Shown piece after piece: positions 1-6,844 of a DNA stretch of 8,429 bases; positions within the stretch are counted from its first letter, which is position 1, and each line of letters starts with the position of its first letter. Both the position numbers and the translations under genes were made by a program. The notes beneath the pieces were generated by a model. That model made no database searches and had not been told where the DNA came from. It saw nothing but the letters and a program-made list of their open reading frames with translations. Source of the DNA: JADLGF01 sp020849415 (GTDB lineage Bacteria; Chloroflexota; Chloroflexia; Thermomicrobiales; UBA6265); NCBI GenBank assembly GCA_033812595.1, contig JAPXTJ010000134.1, forward strand, positions 1 through 8,429, read 5' to 3'.

Positions 1-690
1 GTGCTGAGCGTGCTCTACCTGATCTACAACGAGGGGTATCTCGCCTCGGGCGGGCAATCGGTGGATCGGCCCGATCTCGCCATCGAGGCGATCCGGTTGA
101 CACACATCTTGCGCGGCTTGTTGCCGGACGAACCGGAAGTGACCGGTCTGCTCGCCCTGATGCTGCTCAACCAGGCCCGGCGTCCGGCCAGGGTCGATGC
201 ATCGGGTAAGTTGGTGACGTTAGCCGAGCAGGACCGTCGCCGTTGGGATCGGGCGATGATCGCGGACGGGATGACGATCCTGGAAACGGCGCTGCGGAAT
301 CGCCGTGCCGGTCCGTACCAGATCCAGGCGGCAATCAGCGCCGTCCACTGCGAAGCGGCATCATCCGAAGCGACCGACTGGCGACAGATCGTCGGGCTTT
401 ACGATCTGCTCCTGCGCATGGTCCCCTCCCCCATCGTCGAATTGAACCGGGCGATCGCCTTGGCCGAAGCGGAAGGGGCAGAAATCGGATTGAACGCGAT
501 CGATGGCATTGATCGACGCGAGGAGTTGGAGTCGTACCGGTTCCTGCACTCCTCTCGCGCGGATCTCTTCCGCCGCCTCGATCGAATCGACGACGCGGAA
601 ACCGCCTATCGACGCGCCCTCGAGCTCACCGAAAACGACGCCGAGCGGGCGTTCCTGGTTGGCAAACTTGCTTCGCTCGGCGGTCCCTGA
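1..690 (+). CDS. ECF42-type RNA polymerase sigma factor, C-terminal part (5' truncated by window edge)
   Basis: This is the C-terminal extension of a large ECF sigma factor of the ECF42 type (DUF6596 region). The reading frame is open from the first base and ends at TGA 688-690. The GTG at position 1 is probably an internal valine, because family members are about 400 residues and begin with sigma-2 and sigma-4 DNA-binding regions that are absent here. Visible family signatures are the YLIYNEGY stretch near the start, a block with LMLLNQARRPAR followed by LAEQDRRRWDR (about residues 54-83), and GPYQIQAAISAVH (about 104-116) leading into a VPSPIVELNRAIAL helix. The tail (about 176-225) looks like a TPR-like helical repeat. 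In known ECF42 loci the gene lies beside a DGPF/YCII-domain protein that may work with the sigma factor; any such gene would be upstream, outside this window. The family call is confident. The target promoters are unknown. Confidence 0.88.
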   Translation: MLSVLYLIYNEGYLASGGQSVDRPDLAIEAIRLTHILRGLLPDEPEVTGLLALMLLNQARRPARVDASGKLVTLAEQDRRRWDRAMIADGMTILETALRNRRAGPYQIQAAISAVHCEAASSEATDWRQIVGLYDLLLRMVPSPIVELNRAIALAEAEGAEIGLNAIDGIDRREELESYRFLHSSRADLFRRLDRIDDAETAYRRALELTENDAERAFLVGKLASLGGP

Positions 691-711
691 AGCTGAAGCA
701 TTAGGCTAGGG

Positions 712-773
712 ACGGAAGGGGCTCCGCCCCTTGGCACGATTGTGTCGAACCAAAGGGGCGGAGCCCCTTCCGT
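712..773. repeat. Pair of REP-like palindromes forming a long inverted repeat
   Basis: Positions 712-732 and 753-773 are perfect 21-base inverted repeats. The pairing can be extended by two G-C pairs (733-734 with 750-751) past a single bulged A, leaving a 15-base loop. Each arm is also a palindrome by itself: 716-732 and 753-769 each have a 7-base stem around a 3-base loop. The DNA can therefore be drawn as one long hairpin or as two small ones. It sits between the convergent sigma-factor and DUF2961 genes, so it may act as a bidirectional terminator. The only T-run after it on the + strand is four bases (773-776), so a classical intrinsic terminator is not certain. A dispersed REP-like element is the alternative. 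Confidence 0.7.
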
Positions 774-779
774 TTTCAG

Positions 780-800
780 CGTTGGGCTTCGAGCCCAACG
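780..800. terminator. Short perfect hairpin, possible terminator for the convergent genes
   Basis: Positions 780-788 and 792-800 are perfect 9-base inverted repeats separated by the 3-base loop TCG. The hairpin lies 90 bases after the sigma-factor stop and 20 bases beyond the end of the DUF2961 gene on the other strand, so it could stop transcription from either side. No T-tract follows on either strand, which weakens a Rho-independent call. It shares the 3-base-loop design of the two palindromes just before it and may belong to the same repeat cluster. Confidence 0.45.
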
Positions 801-819
801 GCCTTGCACCGACCCTTCC

Positions 820-1917
820 CTAAATCACCTCAAGGCGGTTGGCGTCACCGAGTTCCGGGAAGACACCGTGGGGTTCGGATTGGTACCAGAATGAGGTGCT
901 GGCGATGTCATCCTGCAGCGGCAGGTAACGCTTCTGGCCCTCCAGATCAGACCGCCAGCCGAGCGCCTGGATGGTGACGCGCAGGTCATCCCTGAACCGG
1001 ATCGGGTCCTGAATGTGCCAGCGGTACATGCCGAATCGCTGCTGGCTTTTGTAGAGGCCATCCGGGGTGATCGCCTGCGGCAGGCCGAGGTACGGCGTGC
1101 TGAAGACGCCGTACTGGCCCGCCGGGTGCTCGAAGTTCCACGCGCCGCCGAAGTAATCCTCGGTGCCGGTACCGGCGATGGTGGGAAAGTCCGTATCGCC
1201 ATCCAGGTAAAACTTGATCTCGCCTTCACCCCACCAACCCCGCGAATTCACACCCCAGGCGAGGTAGGTGCCGACATACTGCCCCTGGCCGGTGACTCCC
1301 TCCAGCAACGTGTGCACCGTCTGATAGGGCAGCGGATTGGAGCGCCGCCACTAGGCGTGGAAGTACGCTGCCTCGTCCGGAACATTGGTCAGCGCATAGG
1401 TCACCTGGTAGTAGAAACCGGGGCAGCGATCCGGGGTGAGGTTCTCGATGGTGATACGCGCCCGCTTCCGGAACGGCATTTCCCAGTAACTGTTGAAGCC
1501 GCCGGCCGGGTTCACCGCGATCGGGATCGAGCTGATGTTGCAGCGTTCGCACCAGCCATTCGCGAAGAAATCCCCGAGCGGCGTCTCGACCGATGGCGTC
1601 GCCTCGTCATCCCAATAGATGCGAATTACGAGCCGTCGCCACCAGGTCGGGTGCACGGTGAGCCAGATATGTTGAATCGCACCCGGACCCTCAATATCGG
1701 CCATGATCACCGTTTCGCGGGGCGCGATCTCGATGCTCGGGCTCACCTTCCAGCCCTGGCCGAGTTCCCGGGCCGGGATGGCGCCGGTGCCTTCGGTGGC
1801 CACCCCGCCACGGCCCTTCTTACCGCGAAAATTCTCCGGGCTGATCGAGCGCGTTTCCGCGTCGGAAAGCCGCCACAGGTTCCCCAGGTGATTACCGAGT
1901 CCGCTGAACCCCGACAT
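820..1917 (-). pseudogene. DUF2961 (GH172-like) protein gene interrupted by one in-frame TAG
   Basis: On the minus strand this region encodes a 365-codon DUF2961-family protein that is continuous except for a TAG at 1351-1353 (codon 189). The sequence before it ends in AYFHA and resumes in the same frame with WRRSNPLPY, where relatives typically have AYFHAQWRRSNPLP. One C-to-T change of CAG (Gln) would explain the stop. Family features lie on both sides: GLGN and LSDAETRSISPEN near the start (about 6-29), GPGAIQHIW (77-85), then WGEGEIKF (229-236) and GTGTEDYFGG (249-258) after the stop. DUF2961 is now part of glycoside hydrolase family GH172, acting on fructofuranosides or D-arabinofuranosides. 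The glutamates in the GEGE and GTED motifs are likely catalytic candidates, by inference. No signal peptide is visible, so a cytoplasmic protein is expected. ATG 1915-1917 follows an AGAGGG ribosome binding site (1925-1930) at 7 bases. The gene lies 69 bases downstream of metH on the same strand and could be cotranscribed. A sequencing error is an alternative to true inactivation. Confidence 0.85.
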
Positions 1918-1986
1918 GGCGAAACCCTCTCATCAAGGCGTCAATCGATGCCCCTATTCTGACAGGATCAACCTCCGGAAGCCCGG

Positions 1987-4900
1987 CTACTCCTCGCCGC
2001 CGGCGCGGTAGGTGGCGAAGTACTTGGCGTCCGGGTGCGGGATCACGATCGCGGCCGTCGTCTGCTCCGGTTCGAACTGGAAGCCATCGGTCAGCTGCAC
2101 GTCGATCGTGCTGAAATCGAGCAGCTTGTCGACCAGTTCGTGGTGCGAGAGATCGGGGCAACTCGGATACCCCCACGAGTAACGCTTGCCGGTTTCCTCG
2201 CCGATGTCGAGCATCGCCCGGATGCGCTGGTGCGTGTACTCGGCCAACCCCTCGGCCGCCTGCACGCTCAAGCCGTGACTGAAGTAGCTCTCGGAGTACT
2301 CGCCGATGCTCTGGAGCCAGGTCGTGCGCTCGGTCGCCTTCTGACCCTGCGTCACGATCTGGAACGCCACCACATCGCGACGGCCGTCATCGATCGGCAG
2401 GAAATAGTCGGCCAGGCAGAGGCGCTCGCGGGCCGGCTGGCGCGGGAAATTGAACCGCGCCACCTCTCGGTCCTGCTCCTCCGGATCGAACACGACCAGA
2501 TAATTCCCCTGCGAATTCGCCGGGAAGAAGCCGTAGCGCACGCGCGGCTTCAGCCAGCCAGTCTCTTCGGCTTCACGCTGCATCCGCTCGAGGCGCGGCA
2601 GGAATTCATCCTGCTGCAGACGCTCCCAGGCTTCGTCCTTGACCCCCTTTCCGCCCCAGTGGAGGCGGAAGAGCGTTTTCAGATCGAGATGGGGCCAGAC
2701 ATCGGCCAGCGTGAAATCGTCGAGTTCCTTGACGCCGAGGAAGGGCGCGAGCGGCGGATCGAGCAGCGCCGTTTCGGAGCGGGTGGTGTCGTTGCGATCG
2801 ATCGGCACCGAGAACGAATTGCGGCTCGGCTTTTCGAGGGTCCGCAAGGCCGCCTGGAAGTTCTCGCTCACCAGTTTTTCGCGCGCTTCCGGCACGATGA
2901 TCTGGTCCATCAACGACAGCCCCTCGAAGGCGTCCTTGGCGTAGAAGACGCCCGGCTCGTAGTGGGTGTCATCATCGACAAAGAGACTGCGGTGCGCGTA
3001 TGGGCGATTGATCGCCGCGCCGCCGATCATGACCGGGAAGCTGTGGCCGGCGTGGTGCAACTCCTTGACGCAGAGCGGCATCTGCTTGCTGGTCGAAACA
3101 AGCAGCGCCGAAAGTCCGATGGCGGTCGCGTTCACTTCGACCGCCTTGTCGATGATCTTGCTGATCGGCACCTGCTTGCCGAGATCGTGCACGGTGTAGC
3201 CGTTGTTGCTCAGGATGGTGTTGACCAGGTTCTTGCCGATGTCGTGGACATCGCCGTAAACCGTGGCGAGCACCACGTTCCCCTTGGTCGCGCCCTCCAC
3301 CTTTTCGAGGTAGTTCTCGAGCTGCGTGACCGCCTTCTTCATCACCTCGGCGCTTTGCAGCACGAAGGGGAGAATCAGTTCGCCGGCGCCGAACTTGTCG
3401 CCGACCTCTTTCATCGCCGGCAGGAGGACGTTGTTGAGCACCTCGACCGCGTCGCCGCTTTCGGCAACCGCCTGATCGATATCGGCTTCGACCCCTTCCT
3501 TCTTCCGGTAGACGATCCGGAAATGGAGCCGCTCGCGCACGCTCATGTCGGCCATCGGATCGGGACCGCTGCTCGCCTCCTCGGTCCGGCCTTCGTAGTG
3601 CTCGATGATCCGCTGCAACGCGTCGGGCCGGCGGTTGAAGATCAGGTCTTCGGCCAGGTCCCGCTCCTCGTCCGGAATCTCGCCGATCGGGATCACGTGC
3701 GACGGGTGCACGATCGCCAGATCGAGCCCCGCCTTGATGCAGTGGTAGAGGAACATGGCGTTGATGACGCGCCGGGCGGCCGGATTGATGCCGAAGGAAA
3801 CGTTGGACACGCCGAGCACGGTCAGCACGCCAGGCAACTCCGCCTCCAGCATCCGGATGCCCTCGATCGTTTCGATCGCGGAATTCTGGAACTCGGGATC
3901 GCCGGTGGTCAGCGGGAAGGTCAACGCGTCGAAGATCAGGTCTTCGGGGCGGAGGCCGTACTCGGTGGTAACGATGTCGTGAATCTTCTTCGCGACCTCG
4001 GCCTTCTTCTCGCGGGTCTTGGCCATGCCATCTTCATCGATAGTCAGGGCGATCACCGCCGCGCCGTGATCGCGCGCCAGCGGCATGACCGATTCGATCT
4101 TGCCCCGGCCGTTTTCCATGTTGATCGAGTTGATGATCGCCCGGCCCGGGTATTGCTCCAGCGCGTCCTTGAGCACATCGGCTTCGGTCGAATCGAGCAC
4201 CAGCGGACCGTCGACCGTCAGCGCCAGCTTCTTGACCAGCTTGCGCATGGTGTCGCGTTCGTCGGAACGCTCGGTCAGCGCCACGCAGACGTCGAGCGTG
4301 TGCGCGCCCTCTTCCATCTGGCTGGTCGCGACTTCGAGCACGCCGTCGAGATCGTCGGACAGGATCAGTCGCTTCACCTTGCGCGAGCCGAGCGTGTTCA
4401 CCCGCTCGCCGATGATGTGCGGCGCCGGCTCCTGCACCAGATCGACCGCCCGGATCATGCTCGCCACCTGCGGCAACGGCTTGATCGGCCGGGCGGTGAC
4501 GGGCCGGCGCCCAATCTGATGAACCATCGTTTTGATGTGATCGGGCGTGGTGCCGCAGCAACCGCCGATAATCGAAACGTCGAACTCCTCGACCATCTCG
4601 CGCAGACCACGCGCCATCGGCTCCGGTTCCATCGGGAAGACGGCGATGCCGTTGACGTTGATCGGAATGCCGGCGTTCGGGATGATCGACACCGGCCGCG
4701 ACGAATACTCGCCGAGGTAGCGGGCCGGTTCGCGCATGTGCTCGGGACCGGTGCTGCAATTGAGGCCGATCACATCGACCGGCAGGTGCTCGATGATGCT
4801 GAGACCGGCGGCGATGTCGGTGCCGAGGAGCATCCGGCCCGAGGTGTCGAGCGTGATCGACGCCTGGATCGGCACAAAGACCTCGCGCTCCTGGCGCACG

Positions 4901-5436
4901 CGCATCGCCGCGTGAATCGCCGCCTTCAGTTCGAGGATGTCCTGCACCGTTTCGATGATCAGCACATCGACCCCGCCGTCGATCAGGCCGCGCATCTGAT
5001 CGAGGAAGAGATCGACCACCTCCTGGAAGCGGTGATTACCGAGCATCGGGTCTTCGGAAGCGGGCAGCAGACCGGTCGGACCGACCGAGCCGGCGACAAA
5101 GCGGGGGCGATCGGCGGTGGTGTATTCCTTCGCGACCCGCTTGGCCAGCTCGGCGGCAGCGCGATTGAGTTCGTAGGTGCGATCGCCGAGGCCGTACTCC
5201 TCGAGCTTGATCAGGGAGCCGCCGAAGGTGTCGGTTTCCAGCACCTCGGCGCCGGCTTCGAGATAGGCGGCGTGGACATCCTCGATGACAGAGGGCTTGG
5301 AGAGGACGAGGTAATCGTTGCACCCCTCCTTGCCGCCGTAGTCTTCAATGGAGAGCTGCATGTTGAGAAGGTACGCACCCATCGAGCCGTCGTAAACGAC
5401 GGGCCGGCTGCGAATGATCTCAAGATACTGGCTCAT
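1987..5436 (-). CDS. metH: Cobalamin-dependent methionine synthase, full length
   Basis: MetH moves the methyl group of 5-methyltetrahydrofolate through protein-bound cobalamin to homocysteine, giving methionine and tetrahydrofolate in the cytoplasm. The 1149-residue protein has all the family modules in order. The homocysteine domain (about 1-310) has zinc ligands C227 in NCSTG and C293/C294 in GGCCGTTP. The pterin-binding domain (about 340-600) contains IIGERVNTLGSRK (341-353) and GVSNVSFG (542-549). The cobalamin cap is about 630-720. The B12-binding domain (about 718-850) has the DVHDIGKN motif, with H731 as the expected lower cobalt ligand. The C-terminal S-adenosylmethionine reactivation domain (about 895-1140) has RYGFFPA (967-973) and YSWGYPSCPDL (1086-1096). 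The length is slightly below the E. coli enzyme (about 1227). I chose ATG 5434-5436 because MSQYLEIIRSRPVVYDG aligns with the usual family start and a GGAG lies upstream; a longer frame could begin only at TTG 5482-5484. No metF, metE or corrinoid gene is adjacent. Confidence 0.97.
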   Translation of the reverse strand: MSQYLEIIRSRPVVYDGSMGAYLLNMQLSIEDYGGKEGCNDYLVLSKPSVIEDVHAAYLEAGAEVLETDTFGGSLIKLEEYGLGDRTYELNRAAAELAKRVAKEYTTADRPRFVAGSVGPTGLLPASEDPMLGNHRFQEVVDLFLDQMRGLIDGGVDVLIIETVQDILELKAAIHAAMRVRQEREVFVPIQASITLDTSGRMLLGTDIAAGLSIIEHLPVDVIGLNCSTGPEHMREPARYLGEYSSRPVSIIPNAGIPINVNGIAVFPMEPEPMARGLREMVEEFDVSIIGGCCGTTPDHIKTMVHQIGRRPVTARPIKPLPQVASMIRAVDLVQEPAPHIIGERVNTLGSRKVKRLILSDDLDGVLEVATSQMEEGAHTLDVCVALTERSDERDTMRKLVKKLALTVDGPLVLDSTEADVLKDALEQYPGRAIINSINMENGRGKIESVMPLARDHGAAVIALTIDEDGMAKTREKKAEVAKKIHDIVTTEYGLRPEDLIFDALTFPLTTGDPEFQNSAIETIEGIRMLEAELPGVLTVLGVSNVSFGINPAARRVINAMFLYHCIKAGLDLAIVHPSHVIPIGEIPDEERDLAEDLIFNRRPDALQRIIEHYEGRTEEASSGPDPMADMSVRERLHFRIVYRKKEGVEADIDQAVAESGDAVEVLNNVLLPAMKEVGDKFGAGELILPFVLQSAEVMKKAVTQLENYLEKVEGATKGNVVLATVYGDVHDIGKNLVNTILSNNGYTVHDLGKQVPISKIIDKAVEVNATAIGLSALLVSTSKQMPLCVKELHHAGHSFPVMIGGAAINRPYAHRSLFVDDDTHYEPGVFYAKDAFEGLSLMDQIIVPEAREKLVSENFQAALRTLEKPSRNSFSVPIDRNDTTRSETALLDPPLAPFLGVKELDDFTLADVWPHLDLKTLFRLHWGGKGVKDEAWERLQQDEFLPRLERMQREAEETGWLKPRVRYGFFPANSQGNYLVVFDPEEQDREVARFNFPRQPARERLCLADYFLPIDDGRRDVVAFQIVTQGQKATERTTWLQSIGEYSESYFSHGLSVQAAEGLAEYTHQRIRAMLDIGEETGKRYSWGYPSCPDLSHHELVDKLLDFSTIDVQLTDGFQFEPEQTTAAIVIPHPDAKYFATYRAGGEE

Positions 5437-5446
5437 GGTGGTAATT

Positions 5447-5450
5447 CTCC
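5447..5450 (-). promoter_or_regulatory. Ribosome binding site of metH
   Basis: GGAG on the minus strand lies 10 bases before ATG 5434-5436. The spacing is slightly long but acceptable. It supports this start over the upstream TTG at 5482-5484. It is the right half of the 10-base palindrome CTCCGCGGAG (5447-5456). Confidence 0.5.
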
Positions 5451-5454
5451 GCGG

Positions 5455-5477
5455 AGTCTGGGTTAACGGGGCAGACT
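5455..5477 (-). other. Inverted repeat in the metH leader
   Basis: On the minus strand, AGTCTG (5472-5477) and CAGACT (5455-5460) are perfect 6-base inverted repeats around an 11-base loop, directly before the metH ribosome binding site. A second GGAG (5479-5482) and a CTCC (5453-5456) flank and overlap it, so alternative pairings with the ribosome binding site region can be drawn. No known riboswitch fold is recognised. The stem is short and may be chance. Confidence 0.3.
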
Positions 5478-5561
5478 GCTCCAATATTGAATAGTAGCCG
5501 ATCGAGAATGTAGGAGCTCCCGGTCAATGAACTGACGCGCCACCTTAGTGAAGCGTGAGAT

Positions 5562-6020
5562 TCAGAGTTCCAGGTCCATCCAGACCATGTCGCGGAGGGG
5601 GATGCCGTTCTCCTCGAGATCGGCCGGGTAGCCGCGTGCGGGGGAGAAAAAGTCCCGTTCGATGGAGGCGAGCCGAAAGCCAACCTTCTGATAGAAAGCC
5701 AGCTGGCCAACGCCGGAGTTGCCGGTCCCGACCGTCACCCGCCGCACTCCGCGACCACGCAGGTCATCGAGCACCGCCCGCAGCATGGCCGATCCGACCC
5801 CTCGCCCCTGCCAAGCCGGCGCAACCGCCACCGCCTTCAGCTCAACCGCGTCCCCATCCGGAATTGCCAGCACAATCCCGACCGCATCCCCGCCCCGCCG
5901 CCAAACGTAAAGATCACCCGCATTCAAATAGGACCGAACCTGCAACTCCGATTCATCCGCCAACAGCAGCAGATCGAGAAACGCCTCCCGCCCCGCTCCC
6001 GCCGCGACCATTTCCAACAC
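5562..6020 (-). CDS. GNAT-family N-acetyltransferase, YvbK-like
   Basis: This is a single-domain GNAT acetyltransferase of 152 residues, expected to transfer an acetyl group from acetyl-CoA to an amine of unknown identity. The acetyl-CoA-binding motif A is VAVAPAWQGRGVGSAML (64-80), with the Q-x-x-G-x-G loop at Q71-G76. The C-terminal half, GTGNSGVGQLAFYQKVGF (98-115 approx.) followed by ENGIPLRDM (137-145), closely resembles Bacillus subtilis YvbK-type proteins; Y110 is the likely general acid. The start is uncertain. The frame opens at GTG 6048-6050, inside a tandem repeat and just after a TGA. I prefer GTG 6018-6020 because GGGGAG (6029-6034) stands 8 bases before it and the fold begins right there; ATG 6009-6011 is a third option. 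It lies 125 bases upstream of metH on the same strand and is divergent from the gene at 6162. The substrate cannot be read from the sequence. Confidence 0.9.
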   Translation of the reverse strand: MLEMVAAGAGREAFLDLLLLADESELQVRSYLNAGDLYVWRRGGDAVGIVLAIPDGDAVELKAVAVAPAWQGRGVGSAMLRAVLDDLRGRGVRRVTVGTGNSGVGQLAFYQKVGFRLASIERDFFSPARGYPADLEENGIPLRDMVWMDLEL

Positions 6021-6028
6021 CGCATCCA

Positions 6029-6034
6029 CTCCCC
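6029..6034 (-). promoter_or_regulatory. Ribosome binding site supporting the GNAT start
   Basis: GGGGAG on the minus strand stands 8 bases before GTG 6018-6020. This is better placed than anything in front of ATG 6009-6011. For GTG 6048-6050 the only candidates are GAGG copies within the heptamer repeat. It decides the preferred start of the acetyltransferase. Confidence 0.5.
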
Positions 6035-6075
6035 ACGCCTCACGCCTCACGCCTCACGCCTCACGCCTCACGCCT
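6034..6075. repeat. Six tandem copies of the heptamer CACGCCT
   Basis: Six identical head-to-tail copies of CACGCCT fill positions 6034-6075 without a mismatch (AGGCGTG on the minus strand). They lie between the divergent acetyltransferase gene and the gene at 6162, and overlap the longest possible 5' end of the acetyltransferase frame. Because the unit is not a multiple of three, gain or loss of a copy would shift any frame reading through it. Each 21 bases of repeat also puts a TGA in every minus-strand frame. It resembles the short tandem heptamer repeats known from cyanobacterial genomes, but no relationship is shown. Confidence 0.95.
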
Positions 6076-6161
6076 CCGCCAGAATGTACAATCCCAACGA
6101 TGTGGAAACTTACCGTTCGATCGTACCCGCGCGATTGAGCGCCGCGAAAGCGAGAAATCCG

Positions 6162-6749
6162 ATGGCCGACGGAGCCGGCACAACCGATCACGATCTCGAC
6201 GCCCTGCGCGCCAAAATGCGCGAGCTCGAATCGTTCGATGCGGTCATCGCCGAGAGCGTCCGCCGGACCCGCGCCCTGCTCGAAGAAGCCGCCGAACTGC
6301 GCGATCGCGCCCGTCGCGAACTCGCCGACGCCCGGGCCGCCATCGAACAGGATCGAGCCGCGCTTGACCGCGACCGCGCCGAGCTGACCGCGATCGCCCG
6401 CCGGATTCTCGGCGAAACAGCGCCTATCGAGACGCCGGCGGTTCTGGCGCCTCCCGTCGCACCTGCGCGCACACCGGCACCCTCCACCGAAACGAGTCAA
6501 CCCAACACGATAATCGTGCACGGGGTCTCGCGACCGGCGGTCGCGACCAGTCTCCGCGCGCACCTGATGGCGCAACCGGGGGTCACCGCCGTTGATCCCC
6601 GCGAATTCGCCGAGGGCATCCTAAGGTTGCAGGTCGTCGCCAGTGTCCTGGTCGCCGAACCGCTCTTCACTGGCTGGAAAGAGGGAGAGGGCCTGACCGT
6701 GATCCAGCAATCCCCCAACGTCGTCGAAGTTGTCCTCCCCGGCGCGTAG
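6162..6749 (+). CDS. Uncharacterised protein: coiled coil, Pro/Ala linker, possible ferredoxin-like domain
   Basis: I do not recognise this as a named family. From ATG 6162 it is 195 residues in three parts. Residues about 10-85 are a charged, Arg/Glu/Ala-rich helix with heptad character (for example ELRDRARRELADARAAIEQD, 45-64), expected to form a coiled coil. Residues about 86-114 are a Pro/Ala/Thr linker. Residues about 115-193 look like a beta-alpha-beta-beta-alpha-beta unit, with NTIIVHGV, a helix, PGVTAVDPREF, GILRLQVVA, a second helix and LTVIQQ/VVEVVL strands. This pattern resembles small ferredoxin-like domains such as HMA or ACT; it has no CxxC metal motif. There is no signal peptide or membrane segment. 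The frame extends back to ATG 6084-6086, but the extra 26 residues look unstructured and that start has no ribosome binding site. A weak GCGAG precedes 6162. The gene is divergent from the acetyltransferase gene and 95 bases before the M20 peptidase. Self-association through the coiled coil is inferred. Confidence 0.7.
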   Translation: MADGAGTTDHDLDALRAKMRELESFDAVIAESVRRTRALLEEAAELRDRARRELADARAAIEQDRAALDRDRAELTAIARRILGETAPIETPAVLAPPVAPARTPAPSTETSQPNTIIVHGVSRPAVATSLRAHLMAQPGVTAVDPREFAEGILRLQVVASVLVAEPLFTGWKEGEGLTVIQQSPNVVEVVLPGA

Positions 6750-6834
6750 TCAATTCCCCTCGTTGTCCCCAGCCTCTCACCACCTCGGATACGATTGCGT
6801 CACTTGGCATCGGTCTCTTTTCAACCGCAAGACC

Positions 6835-6839
6835 GGGAG
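6835..6839 (+). promoter_or_regulatory. Ribosome binding site of the M20 peptidase
   Basis: GGGAG ends 5 bases before ATG 6845-6847. The alternative GTG at 6839-6841 overlaps this motif and would have no ribosome binding site, so ATG 6845 is the preferred start. Confidence 0.6.
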
Positions 6840-6844
6840 TGACG

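Noticed and set aside
820..1317. Separate translation of the C-terminal DUF2961 half from GTG 1315-1317
   Set aside because: No ribosome binding site precedes this GTG, and it falls in the middle of a conserved family segment (PYQTVHTLLEG).
1351..1353. TAG recoded as a sense codon, such as pyrrolysine
   Set aside because: At least four genes in the window end at TAG, no specific readthrough element is visible, and a one-base change from the expected CAG explains it more simply.
1015..1962. A 315-codon open frame on the + strand opposite the DUF2961 gene
   Set aside because: It has shadow-type composition with no motif, whereas the minus strand carries conserved family motifs on both sides of the TAG.
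2035..5466. A 1143-codon open frame on the + strand, antisense to metH for almost its whole length
   Set aside because: It mirrors metH, and its Arg/His/Asp-rich composition is typical of the reverse shadow of a high-GC gene. It has no recognisable domain, while the minus strand encodes a textbook MetH.
5437..5561. SAM or cobalamin riboswitch upstream of metH
   Set aside because: The 125-base leader shows no conserved riboswitch core that I recognise and is short for a full cobalamin riboswitch. I also found no convincing -35/-10 pair here.
6034..6075. The heptamer array as a CRISPR or replication-origin iteron cluster
   Set aside because: There are no spacers between copies, the unit is far too short for CRISPR, and no replication initiator gene or AT-rich unwinding region is nearby.
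5555..6367. A 270-codon + strand frame crossing the acetyltransferase and the heptamer repeat
   Set aside because: It is Pro/Arg-rich low-complexity translation antisense to a clear GNAT gene and runs through the tandem repeat.
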